Of a stretch of 64,000 bases of DNA, positions 47,901 to 61,600 are shown one piece after another. A program made the translations under genes and the position numbers. The notes under the pieces are model-generated. The model was not told the DNA's origin, did not search any database, and was given only the letters and a program-made list of their open reading frames with translations. The first letter of the stretch is position 1; every line of letters starts with the position of its first letter. This stretch comes from Antedon mediterranea (lineage: Eukaryota; Echinodermata; Crinoidea; Comatulida; Antedonidae): the NCBI RefSeq assembly GCF_964355755.1, contig NC_092679.1:4218001-4282000 (forward strand), written 5' to 3'.

Positions 47901-49595
47901 TAAAAAAAAATACAATATATTTTATCATGGTTTACAAAAGACTACAAATTCACTAAGTTGGTTACTGTTTTGATAAATTACAAAAATTTACTGAAATCCT
48001 AAATTCAATGTAGTTTACCAAATATATTGTTCAACTCTTCCCCTCCCCCCCCCCCCCCAATTATTATTAATTTTAGCTAGATTGATATTCTTAGTATTTT
48101 AAATATTGATAGTACTTACTTCGTAATGATCGTTGCAATTTAAGCGAATATTCCTTGTACGAATAATTTATCTTTCAAAAGTTTGCTAGCATCTTAGTTG
48201 ATATCTTGAAATAAGTAGGATGCTGTATTAAGTGGCTGTAGATAACTGATTTTACAGTACAGTAGCATTAGACGCCTTTAAAGTATTGGTGGACTAGTCT
48301 ATTCTCAAGGAGGTAGGTTTCGCATCTTTATAGGATGAGGTGTTTGATTTATTCAAATTAAAATAACTCATTCTTATATAATAACGTTGCATACATTTGG
48401 AAAAGTTTTATTTCTAAATGTTTGAATATGTATTTCTGTTGTTTTGGTAAATGATTTTATTTTAGAATCTTAATTTTATTTGTGTATTTCGGCCAAGTAT
48501 GCGTTGTTCCTCAAAGGGAATAAAATACTGTTTTTTGAGGTAAGAAGATCCACTATCACACTCAACATAAACAACAAAACAGTTATTGCACAAACAATTA
48601 CAGAAGTAACAGAAATGTATTTAGCGCTAAAAACAGTAGTATAAATCAATTTTTATTTTTTATATCTTGAACAACAAGTTCTTAAAAAGCATATAAATTG
48701 AATGATGATAATGTATTGGTTTTCCTATTTAAACGAAGCAATCTACCCGTATATTATAAATTCAAAGGCAAATTACTGAAAAAAATGATAATGCTGTGGG
48801 TATTAGATCAGTGGCAGGATCTCAATAAAGATACGAAATAAAATAAGCAAAAGCCTAAAGGCTAAATCAAAACGATAAAGTAAAACAACCAGAAAAATTA
48901 GCAGAGCTTTCAGGCAATCTTATCTTTATAATATATCATTTAAAAGGACAATTTTTTATATTTAGTTCATTAACAGTTTCAAATGATTATGTTAATTAGT
49001 AATGTTGTGACACGATACACCGGAAAAGAAAATATTTACTTCCTACCACCAATTCACCCCGCAGTCCTACCGCAATGTTCTTGTTTATTTTCTGTGCTAT
49101 GGCCAATTTCACTTAGCGTTTATAGTTTGTTTTCATCAAATACTTAATTGAAGTAATCTTTAAAGGGAGTGTGTGTAAAGCAACCATACAAACCTCATAG
49201 TTTTATAAGAAGGCCAAACAAAAATGAATGTATAATTTTAATAATGTATTTACATTTATAGGTATAAAATACTTACTTACTTACTTTACCCCTAGTCATT
49301 TGGGAGCTGTTGGGACACCATAGATAATTTATCAACTCTCCTCCATGTGGCCCTGTCATCCTCAATGTCTTATTGTGAGTCAGTTTGGTCCATTTCTTGA
49401 TGTCTTTCCAGTGTTTCTTGGGTCTTCCTCTTTTCCACCCACCTGGTGCAGTGCCTTGCGTGATTGTATACAGTATCATCAGTAACAGTTTACCAAATAC
49501 CTTTTATTTTTTTTGTTTTTAATATTAATGAGAATGGAAAATCAATTTAGGGAAAAAAAGTTTTTGACTTTTTGAGAAAATTTACTTTTGGGCTG

Positions 49596-49629
<34 letters not shown>

Positions 49630-52600
49630 AGACAGTACATGTTATGTTCAATGGGTAATGCTTAAAAAGATGATAAATGACCGACTAATTGAATATAGGG
49701 CGTGCAATGGTTGTATTTATCTTGAATGATTTTTAACACCTGACTTCTTCCCTTTGTGGCTTCCGCTTTGAACTCCTTGTTGTAAACATCGGTGGTTGCC
49801 TTGGTGGTAATTTGTAGATATTATTGACAGCTATGTTGAAATGATTAGTCATGTTTAAAGATGTATAGTAGAAAGAGGTTCTTTTACATCACAGATGAAC
49901 TTGAAATACAGTATAAAGTTGTGTGTTGTAGCAGCATACTGTTGTTATTCTAAAACAAAATATTATATTGTAATAGTTTTATTTTAATTTTAAAGAGTTA
50001 TTGTCTCTCTAAAAATTTATTTTTTGTTGAATATTCCATATTTTTATCACATGATATTGTTATCCACTTTGACAAAAAATTGGATTGAAAAAACATTTAT
50101 TTACATGAAAAACCTATAATTTAAATAAAAAATGTAAAATTGGGTGACAGCCAATGAGTTTTTGGTTGAATAAATAATTTATTTTGTCATTTTATAAGTG
50201 AAAACATTATTTTGTTTTCCATTTTTTTTTTTTACGGAAGTGATTAACTTTATTAAAAGTGAAAATAACCTATTCAAAGTCTGATTAAACATTTTTTATG
50301 TTTTTAGAGGAAAATACATCTATATATAAATTTCGTTATAGCATCTTTAAAATGTATATTTATTTCATTTGTTTATCCTGCTGTACTATATACAGTAATT
50401 TTAACATTCATTTCCATAAAATGCCATCCAAACTTTTTTTTCCCATCGACAACACACACTTTTTTAAAATGTAAAATAAAACCAGGTCAATGTTTATAGT
50501 GCCACAGAGTCTGTAGTTGGGATGCGTTATTAAAACCATATGTGATATTAATTCATAATGTTGCTTATCAGTATAAACATACACATTAAAAAAAACCATG
50601 ACAAAAAAATGGCACATATCAAAATAAACATTAAAGCATTCTCCTGCGTCCACAATTCTGAAGATAAGAATAAAACTTTTTATTTAATTATAAACAAAGG
50701 CTGAACAACATATGTATGTCAGCAATAGTTAGTAATGTCTATAAACAATGACATTTGGGGCCATATAAACTGTATGATGCCGGTGTACGCTCGCCCAATG
50801 GGATAAACTTTCTTTAAATAACATTGGTATTTAGGTCGTTTTATGAAGTCAAATTATCTGTAATTTCCTTTGAACAAAATCACAGCTACATTCACTCAAA
50901 TAAGCTTTTTTTTTTAATACAGTATGTTGCAAATTTAGTTATTGAGTGGCAAATGACCAGAAGGAATGCCTCTTTATCTATTCATATTTTTGGACTGGTC
51001 AAAGTTAACCCGCAGTGATCCAAAATTACTAACATTGTAAAGCTCTGTCTACACTATCAAACTAGTTTGACAAAACAAGTCTGATGTGCCCAAATATGGT
51101 ATTGATATGACATCATCATGGTGATATATGGATACATCACATTTTTTGTCACATAAAGTTTGATAGTTATGTGTATACAGAGTTTTAGAATCCAATCTTA
51201 TTCCATGTTATTGTTTTATGAATCATTTGCTATTATATCGCATATATCCAATTCTATTGCATATATCCAATTCTATTGCTTTTGAGAAATTTTTTTTTTC
51301 CAATAATTGTCTGCTCATGAACTTCTTTTCTCAAGCAAATGGCACAGACAGTCTGGTGTCATTCTTATGCCTCTGTGTCAGTCCTTTCCCATTACATCAT
51401 ATCACTTTGTCTCATATCTAACTTTTTTCCTCTTTGTTTTTGTTGTAGATCTGGAAGACCAAGCTCATGTTCTTAAGAAGAATAATGTCCTGTACAATGT
51501 AACCTTAAGTATGGTAGACATCACCAGAGGAACCAACTCATACTACAAGATTCAACTACTGGAGAGTGACGACAACAGAAAGTGAGCTATGTGGATGAAA
51601 TGAATAATATCTTTACAGACCCTAAAGTGTGATGTGCCTAAATATGGTAGTGATATGCCCAAATATGGTAGTGATATGCCCAAATATGGTAGTGATATGT
51701 CTAAATATGGTAGTGAAATGACATCATCATGTCCATATATATGGGCACATCATAGAAAGTTTGATAGTGTAGACAAGCCTTTAAAGAATTGTCCTATTGT
51801 CCTCCAAAGATATATGAACAATGAAAATTACTAAAATCAGATTTTGAATAGACCATTTTGTAGTTTTCATAAAGTTAATCACTTCCACATAAGAAAAGGC
51901 AGGGAAAAAAATAATGTTTTCACTTATAAAAAGACAAAACAAAAACCCATTGGCTGGCAACCAATTTTACTATTTCTTTCGGGTAAATCATTTTTTTTTC
52001 CATCCAATTTTTGGTAAAAGTGAAACATCAAAATGGCATATTTAACAAAAAAATGTTTAAAAATTGTAGGGGGACAATATATCCTAATACAGATAATAGC
52101 ATACTATTAATAAGTTTTTTGTGCTTTTCAGGTATTACCTTTTTAGGTCATGGGGGCGTGTTGGAACCGCAATAGGGGGCAACAAACTTGTGTCCTTTTC
52201 TACTGAGAACAAGGCAATTCATGATTTTTGTGAACTCTACGAAGAAAAGACGGGCAACAGATTTGGATGCAAGAACTTCAAGAAGCAACCGCATAGATTT
52301 TTCCCAATTGATATTGACTATGGAGAGGTTAGTATGATACAAAATATGGTCAAGTATAATCCCATAGGATTGTAAATGTTTGTAACTACTGTGGAGTAGC
52401 TTTGCGTCAGGGTCTTGAGTAATTGGTCAGATGTTTTGCCTTACTCTGTTAATTTAAAAGTTTCTTTTTCTAAACTCCAAGAGGGCTCACTTCAAAATTC
52501 TAAAAGTATGACAGTGTATTAACATAGAGGGCAGTTGACCTGATATGTTTAATATTTAGCTTTTGGTGGTATTTTAGAGTTACTAAACTGGTCATATAAA

Positions 52601-55600
52601 TCTGTCATTAATATTTTCCTTGATGTATGATCAAGTTTTCGACAAATGAATTTTCCTTCATATATTTTCACCTCTGGTATTTCAAAGCATATTTTTACAT
52701 GGAATAACAACATTTTCTTTTAAAAGTTTATTTAATGGATCATAGTTCATATATAAATAAAAGTATAATAATTGTTTTATTTATTCTTTATACTGGGTGA
52801 CCTCTTCAGTCAAAGACCAGAGGGCCCAGTTATGATGAGTGGCTGTGTGTAAAGATTTCATTCAATTTCATTTATTCATGGTCAAACACAGTAAAATATA
52901 GGACATGGTTTGAAATAATTGTTGTTTTTAAAGTTAAATTCATATAAAAATATATATAAAATACAGATCATTTAAAATACAAAAATACAGATAAAATAAA
53001 ATATATTGTTTAAGATACAAAATACAAGCAAGATTGGTGTGTGTAAGGGTACAGCATAAAATAATCAATGTTTCCATGCCTCATTGCAGTAGGGAGAAAC
53101 GAGTTTCTCATTCTATTGGTTTTCCAATATAGGTGGCTAAATAAAGGTGAAATGTATAAATAAAAATAAAGAAATTGAACAATTTCAATTAATTAAGATA
53201 ATAATATATGTGGTTGATTTTGATAACAAATTTGCACTTTCAAACTTGCTCATTGAATATACAGTATTATACTTAATCTTATTGTTGTATCGATTTCAGA
53301 TCATTCAGTTTATTTTCTTAACAAAATTGTGCTTCAACTAGATGACATAGTTTGTTTATTTGTTTTTTTCTTTGCAAAACATGCTGTAACCATGACCAGC
53401 ATACTTAATTCCTAATGGTTTGGTGGCGTTGCTTTTAATTAGCACTCCCAACTGTCCTAGATAAAACGATCACTAAGTGACTACGTCCTTTATTTACAAA
53501 TTAGTACCTTCGCAAACGACGACTCTTCACACGCTCTATCAATGTGATTTCAACAATTCTGTTCGAGAAAAGTGTTTTAAGTGTTACATACTTCCTTATT
53601 TATCATCAATTAGTCACCATGGTAACAGTGAGTGTATTTATAGACAACACACTTCAGATAAACACGTTTCTTTTTCTTTATAAGACTACCTTTTTACCAG
53701 TTGTTAATTTTCCAAATTCTTTATTTCAATTTTTTTTATATTAAGTTATTATTGAATTAGTTATTCAATTATATAATTGAATGCTTCAGTATAATCTTAT
53801 ACAATTTAGACTAAATTAGGACACATAAAAAAAATTAATTAAATTCAATTCTTAATGCAATCCTAATATAATTAACACCCCCCCCCCCTAAATTCCTCAA
53901 TATCAAGGGACTATACAGGGTCAATTTTTTTTATTCAAGATTAACAAGACCTTTAGAAATATAGTGCAAACTATTTGGAACCCACGATAAATAGCAACAA
54001 AAAAATCTCTGCATTTATGCCTTAAAGATATATTTTCCCCCTGAAAAAATATATTTTTTAAAAATTTGTTGTTGAATATGCCATTTTAATGTCACATAAT
54101 AGTTATTCACTTTGACCAAAAATTTGATTTCCAACCATTATTTACATGAAAAAACTCATTTTATAAGTGAAAACATTTTTTTTTTTCTTTTTTTTTCTAT
54201 GAAAAATGATTAACTATTAGAACTACAAAATAACCTATTCAAAGTCTGATTTAATTAATGTTCATTTTTCATGTTTTTGGGGGACAATACATCTTTAACA
54301 AAAACCCTTCTCATTAATATATAGTCCTTCCTTGCATGAAAATCATAGGGCACAAAATATTTAATCAAACGACTGTCAAAGGAAGTATCATTTGCAGTAC
54401 TGCACATTTATTAAAAGTAAATTTGTCTTCTTTTTGCATTTCATTTCATAATTTCCTGTCTTTGATTAAATCCTTTTCTTACCAAATTTCAATTTGATCT
54501 ATCTATCTAAATTCTTTAGGTTTTGAATTCGAAAACGATAATGGACTGTTAATATTAAGACCTTAATTATACTGTAATTGATTGAATGAAATGATACATC
54601 AAATGTTATATTCGTGCTTCCGCTGGCGGCTATAAAGTCATATTCTTTGTTGTTGTGTTTTCTGTAGTCACATAGATATATAAAATAGATTTTTTAGTAG
54701 CATAAAATTATTTCAATATATTTATATTATGACCATAATGTCCTAACCATAAACTTTATCCACTATCTCCACACGATTGGTACTTGCACATCTTTAAGCC
54801 GATTTTCCAGTAGGCGAATTTGTTCGCGCGAATCGAAAGAGTCATGCTCTGCGCATGCATATTCAAGTTTCTGTCTGTCCTACTCCCTTCTGCGACGAAT
54901 TCTTGTTCCTTTGATTTTTCGCTTCAGTGAAATTTACTAGTTCGAATTGTTTCTACTTTTTGCGAAGTGAAATATTGCGCAACCAATCAGAGCTCAGGAA
55001 ATGAGCTATGACGCTTTCATGAGCACTCGTGCGAATCGAAATACTCAGCAACCACGCGAGGAACATGAACGTCGCAGCTATTCGCTTATGTAGTGGAAAG
55101 AAAGTAGGCGATTTTTTTCTCTTTGAAACGTTGGATTCGTGCAAACAAATTTTCCTAATGGAAAATCGGCTTTAATTTGACTATGTTAGAACAATTTTTC
55201 GCAGTTTTTTTATACCATTAATTTGAACAATAATCCAAATTGTAGATTATTGCACACCACATAAATGCGTTGAATAAGTGTTGTTCAGAAATTATTTATT
55301 TCAGTATATTATAAAATGACACAAAAACCAGCCAAAGCTGAAGACGTAATTTACAAAAATATTTATAAATGTAAATCTAAATGATGGTGTAGTGAAAATA
55401 CTGATAAAAACATTACGCAATTTTAAAAGTTTGGATTTTTTTTTTTGGAGTTTGTAGAGTTTTGGTCACATCCCGAATTGATGATAAATAACGACTCAGA
55501 TTTTGTTTTCCTTTTTTGGTTTCAAACCAAAGACCTCTAATTTAAAATGTTTCCTAAAGTAGATTAATTAAAGTAGTAGTAGATTAAATTAATCAACATA

Positions 55601-58600
55601 CAGTTTCCATGTTGGGTCAATGTCAACAAGACAGGAAACGCACCTCCCATAGTTTACTATTCCAAGCTGTTTGATCGGTTTTACAAAGTATTTATCTTGA
55701 CATCTTGACCCCAAAGCAATTGGTCTAGTTTTCGCAGAAATTGAAGTCCAGTAGAAATTGAAATACTTGGCCGCCTTTCACAGAATGGGAAATGTATCTG
55801 ATGATCCGAGAGCTGTTTGATGCTCCGGTTATTTATTAAAGATATTCCTTATTTTCCTGATGAAAGATGAGTTAATGTCTTGCTTTCTTCTCATAAGTTG
55901 GTCCTTTGACTTTTGAAATTTTCAGTAATATAGTACAGTACTGCTTTTAAAAATGTTCCAGTTAAAAGGTTTAAAAGAAAAGAAAAATTATAACATATAC
56001 AGAAAAATAAAAGCATACATACCGTATATTTCGGTGTATAAGTCGCACCTGTGTATAAGACGCACCCCCAACTGAGAGTAAAATATCGGTATTTTTTATA
56101 TCGTCGATGTATAAGACGCACCTTATATTTCATCAAAACAATGTTTTTTTAAAATGTAATCAATATTATTGTAATAATATATTTTGTTATATCTACAACG
56201 GCATCCTTTATTTATGTTTTTTCTTACCTAGTCTCGGCCGCGCCCAGCCTCAACAAGTTCTTTCTAACTTGTTATTCATGAGTTTCGCCGCAACATCGAG
56301 TGCATGACCGTGTGTGTAACACGCACGTGTGTGGGCTAGCCTCGCTTGATCATTTCGAGAGGGCGCGCGTTTTCACGGACAATCGTATTCGATTAGTATC
56401 TATGTATCCGAGAAGTGTGTACGCTAGGTCCATGCTATAATCACCTGGAGAATATACTAGTCGAATACCGTACACCATGTGGCCACCAAAATAAGGGCTT
56501 GCGCTTGGGGTACGGCGGTCGTGCGTATAACTACTGTATAAATAAATACTATTCCAATCGTACGACGTAAACGTTTACAAATAAAATTTTATCGGAGCGC
56601 CATAATGAACAAATCTTTTCATCATATTTAGTATAACATCATGCTGAAATGACTTGAAAACTAGGCAGAAGCAGGTTGCCGTTACGTTAGTTAGTTACTG
56701 TAGCTAGGCCTAGCCTACTCAGGCCTAGCAAACGAGGTGATAGCCTAGGCCTATGTACAATCTGTGTGGTGAGGCATTTATGTTCGGTGTATAAGACGCA
56801 CCCTTAATTTAGAGGTCAAATTTGCGTGTCAAAAGTGCGACTTATACACCGAAATATACGGTAGGCTTAATTAGAAAGATATATACAGAACAGTTAAAAA
56901 CCTATTTTATTTTGTATAAAAGACATACAGACAGACATACAAAGTGAAATACAAAGGTAGATATAATGTATCATTAGTTAGATGACTTTTGAGTTGATAT
57001 ATTTTTGAATTTATAGATATTTTTCCTAGTTACTTTTGTTCTAATTTCAGTTGGTAAAAATTCTTTTCTTTTGTTGCTTTGTATTTAAAGGTTCTTTTTA
57101 CCTTGAGCATTTTTCCAGTTTGGTGTTATTAATGTGTTACAACTTTGGCTACGGGTGCATTTTGGATGGAGGGAGTCATTAAACATTGAAGGTGAATATG
57201 ATAGTGAAGGGTTGGCCATTAATGCACTTGAAGTTGTAAATAGTAATTGTTCCCTCCATCTTTCATTTAGTGTAATCCAATTAGTGATCTTTCTCAAATG
57301 CAACCCTGTTCACAAGACAAACATACACATAAATATACATACATGTACATATACACAACATGTGTTATGGACACCTTTCTTGCATATTATAGATTAAAGG
57401 AGATTTACAATTTAGCATCACAGGAAAATTATCTTTTATAACCATAATATTCACTTATTCTGATACAAAAACATCCAATACAATTTATAAAACTATTTAT
57501 TATAGTTACGCAAGATTAGATGATGATAGGGATTGTCTTGTTCAATTAACCCTTATTTTCTTTTATAGGTTTTCTAATTTAAAAACATCTGATTTGTATG
57601 TCACAGCCATTTGAAAGATTGGACAGATTTTTTTTTATTACTGTGTATGTGGAAGTATAAATATGCAATAATCCAACAGTTGTGGTCACTTATTAACCAT
57701 ATATATTAACTGTATATTGTGGATGGATGCTTCTGTGGCTATATGCCAAATATTAGTAGAGATATAGATAGTTGTGTTGTGGGTATATGATAGGGCGCTA
57801 TTATTCTGTAACGACAGAACTAGGTCAGGTCAATCAATGTTGTGAGCAGATTGGACCCAGTCAATTTTACCCCCCTGATCCCTCACTGTAGGCTGGAACA
57901 GTAAATTCTTTATTATACACGCAACTGCATTTATTGTACATAATTGTACAGTAGCATGTCAACTTATTTTTTCTATTATTCTTCATTGACAACTGGGGAT
58001 AACAGTGTCCAACATGGCACACAAATAGTAGGTGATACAAGCATGAAAATAGCAATAACAAACTTGGATAATATTTTCGCTAACTTTAAGAACTTCGAAA
58101 ATAAATTTTAACAGTATTAAAGGTTCAATAGAAAATAAAAACACAAGGCTATATGGCAGCAAGTTTGCCGTATGTGTGCAGTAAATGGGCATTCACATAA
58201 TGCGTGAAGCTCGGTCTGCACTTCTACCATACTGAAACTCTCATGCTCACATAATTTAAGTATGTAGTTCTTTCTTTCTGTTCACCGAAGTTTGATTGAT
58301 TTTAAAGGAATTGATTAAATTTAATTCTGCTTTATTCATAATTTCAATCTTGAATACATTTAGTTTTGACAGCTTTTTATTTCGTTACTTTCACTCGTAA
58401 ATGAAATCGGTACTTTGAGACATTTAAGTGTAAGAGTTACGATGTGTTTTCGTGATACATTAATCATTTGTAGATTTGATTTGTTAGATAAACCTGACAT
58501 GTAATAATTCAGAATGCGTGTAGTGGTAAATTTTATGTTTTCTTAAAGGTATAACAAGTCAAGCCCTGTTAATCCCTATGCTTAAGTCGAGCCCTGTTAA

Positions 58601-61600
58601 TCCCATGTTTAAGTCGAGCGCTGTTAATCCCCATGTTTATGTCGAGCACTGTTAATCCCCATGTTTAAGTCAAGCCCTGTAAATCCCCATGTTTAAGTCG
58701 AGCCCTGTTAATCCCCATGTTTAAGTCGAGCCCTGTTAATCCCTATGTTTAAGTCGAGCCCTGTTAATCCCCATATTTAAGTCGAGCCATGTTAATTCCC
58801 ATATTTAGGTTGAGCCCTGTTAATCTTTATATTTAAGTCAAGCCATGTTAATAACCAAATTTAACTCAAGCCATGTTAATCCCAATATTTAAGTCTAGCC
58901 TTGTTAATCCCCATATTTAAGTCAAGCCCTGTTAATCCCCATATTTAAGTCAAGCCATGTTAATCCCTATATTTAAATCAAGCCCTGTTAATCCCCATAT
59001 TTAAGTCAAGCCCTGTTGATCTCCATATTTAAGTCAAGCTATGTTAATCCCTACTGTATGTCAAGCTCAACCTCCTAATCAATCCTCATTAATCCCCATT
59101 TGTTTTTTTTTTTAGGAGGAAAGCAAGATTCGCTCATTGGATTCTCATGGCGATACCAAGTCAACTTTACCAGATGAGGTTCAGAACTTGATCAGGCGCA
59201 TTTTTGATGTTAAACTAATGAAGCAAACACTTCTAGAGTTTGAGGCAAGACAAATTAACAATTTATTAATTATTATGGAATATTTATATGTTTTTGATAA
59301 ATGTGAAATTGTACCATATAAAAAAAAGAAAACTTGATAATTCTGAGAGATTGTATCATATTATATCCCCACCCCCCACCCCTTCCCTTCCTTCTATATC
59401 CCCCACCCCCTTCCCTTCCTTCTATATCCCCCACCCCCTTCCCTTCCTTCTATATCCCCACCCGCTTCCCCTTTTCTTCCTTCTATCACCCCCCTTCCTC
59501 CTGTAGTGATATCACTGTCAAACTTTGTCAGAAAGTGATACATTAGATGCTTTTTTTGCTAGTTGTAGTCTGTGTTGTAAATTCGTCGTGAGGTGGTTTC
59601 CCGAATGATCGTAAAATCAAAACGGTACTGGGTATGACCAACTGGCGTTCTTGTCACCAACTAGTCATCAATTCATAGAAGTACTGATGTAGTAGCCTAT
59701 CTGTACTGTACGGTGACCATAGAATGTAGCAGTCTGTGTTGTAAATTTAAAACACAAATTCCTACATAAATCAAGATTATTTATATGCAGATTTGAATGT
59801 AATTAGATTGTTTATCTCTCTTGATGAACGCTTTTCAATTTACAATTCCCAGACTATAGCTTTCCATCTGGGAATATCTTGATAATACTTAATTTCTAGA
59901 TATTAAATAAATTTGTTCACACTCATCAAGAATGGAATAGAATTTAGATATGTGTGGGTGCATCCACGTTGAATATGTTATGTTTGTCTGATGATCATTC
60001 ATGTGTTCAGCCTCCAATTGATAAGGTTAATCATCCTACTGTCTGCTAACTTCGTCCAACGTTGTACACCATGTAGAAAAATAGAAATACCTGCTGTCCA
60101 GCCTTAAAAGGCATTTTACAGAGACGAGTGGTACCGGTAATAAAAATATAGAATCTAAGTTATTCCCTATGGCTATTTACACGCAACACTGAGCAGACAG
60201 GTGGCTTCCATTCCACTGAGGATAGATACAGGTTTTATGGTTTGCCGGTTACTGTTACCGCTCGTCTGTGTAAATTGACCTTAACAGCGCTCATTTAAAC
60301 TCAGTGATTTTGATTCATTTTCCCTTTATGCTGAATGACATCTTCAGACTGTACCGGACAATGATAAGCACACCAGGAGATGATGTTTTTTTCCAATTAT
60401 AAGTTCTTTTTTGTCCAAGACAGCTTTGAGCACATGTTCTTTCTGGTGGTTTTCTTTTCTTTGTTTTTTAACCAGTAAAGTTGAATGACATAATTAAGAT
60501 GAGTCGCGTGTTCATTCTGAACGTACGGGAATGAGCTTTTAGGAGCTCATTGTACTAAACCTCAGCATTATGCGGTAGGGTGGCAAGTTCCTTTCCACAC
60601 TGCCTTATAATCCCTAGTATTTTCAACTAGGTACTTATTTACAGTGAGTGGACTGGGTGTTGTTGGGAATTGAACCCGGGTCACTCTGTATGACAGTCAA
60701 GTGTCCTAACCACATCATTGTTTAATTGTAATACATTTTTTTATATACACAACAAGCTTACTTGCCACCACTAATGATGTACAGTTCCATCTAATCCTAA
60801 GTTTTAGCCTTAAACAATAATCAATACTGACGCATCACAGTCATCACACCAACCCATTTTGAATATATATCTTTCATACATAGTATTATTTTCAACGCCG
60901 TATTTCAACTTAAAAAAGTCTACCCTTGGGGATTCGAAACAAATTCTCTCTGAGTACAATTAGTCTAAATTTGATTAATTGTTCCTGATGGTACACCTAA
61001 GAGGAGACTTTAAATTATATATGTAAATGACATTTACATTTGAACATTTTAATTTAAATGGTTTTTTTCTCTCTAGATTGACCTTCAAAAGATGCCCTTG
61101 GGGAAACTTTCAAGAAAGCAAATTGAGAATGCTTATGCTGTTCTTACTGAACTCCAGAAGGTACACAAGAATGTTTAATAAATTTTCAATAAACTTGTGC
61201 AAAACTTTTATGCATGAGCGATTCAACAATGCAAAATATAGGACATTGGGTTATTAAGTTCAGCAAAGCCATAGCCATTTTATTTTACAATTTTTAGGCT
61301 CTCTCAAATTCAAAATCCTGGATCTGATGCTGTTATGATTATACCTTAGTATTTCACTTAAGTCAATATATATTTTTTTTATTTTAGTTAAGGTGTATTG
61401 ACTTATATAGCAGAATGCTATGGAGAATTTCTTCTGTGATATAGCCACAGATATAATGTACACCAGTCAGGCCAAGTTCGGTTAAGGGAAACACCCTTTA
61501 ATTGAAATACTTGTATTGTCATTCAATTAATTCAATGCTTGAATTGTTATTTACTTAAAGACCCCTTCCCTGCAATTTTGAACGTTTTTTGGAAAATAAT

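Larger units (their letters stand above)
36625..51448. other. PARP1 intron 12 (14.8 kb), host of a GPCR gene and many repeats
   Basis: Besides the features listed separately, it holds long AT-rich stretches (for example 44700-46100 and 47000-49200) in which I see no coding exon. Tandem duplications of about 120 bp (46202-46449) and about 165 bp (47640-47960) occur, and a (CTA)n microsatellite lies at 49594-49629. Confidence 0.6.
52328..59115. other. PARP1 intron 14, repeats and AT-rich DNA
   Basis: Contains a SINE family 1 fragment (about 52790-52850, minus), probable reversed LINE tail sequence (52855-53140, low confidence) and the inverted-repeat elements and minisatellite listed separately. 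I see no coding exon in 53150-54000, 55180-56020 or 56870-58540. Confidence 0.55.

Noticed and set aside
57085-57397. Overlapping open frames on both strands near 57100-57400
   Set aside because: No family resemblance and no splice context; probably chance or an old repeat.
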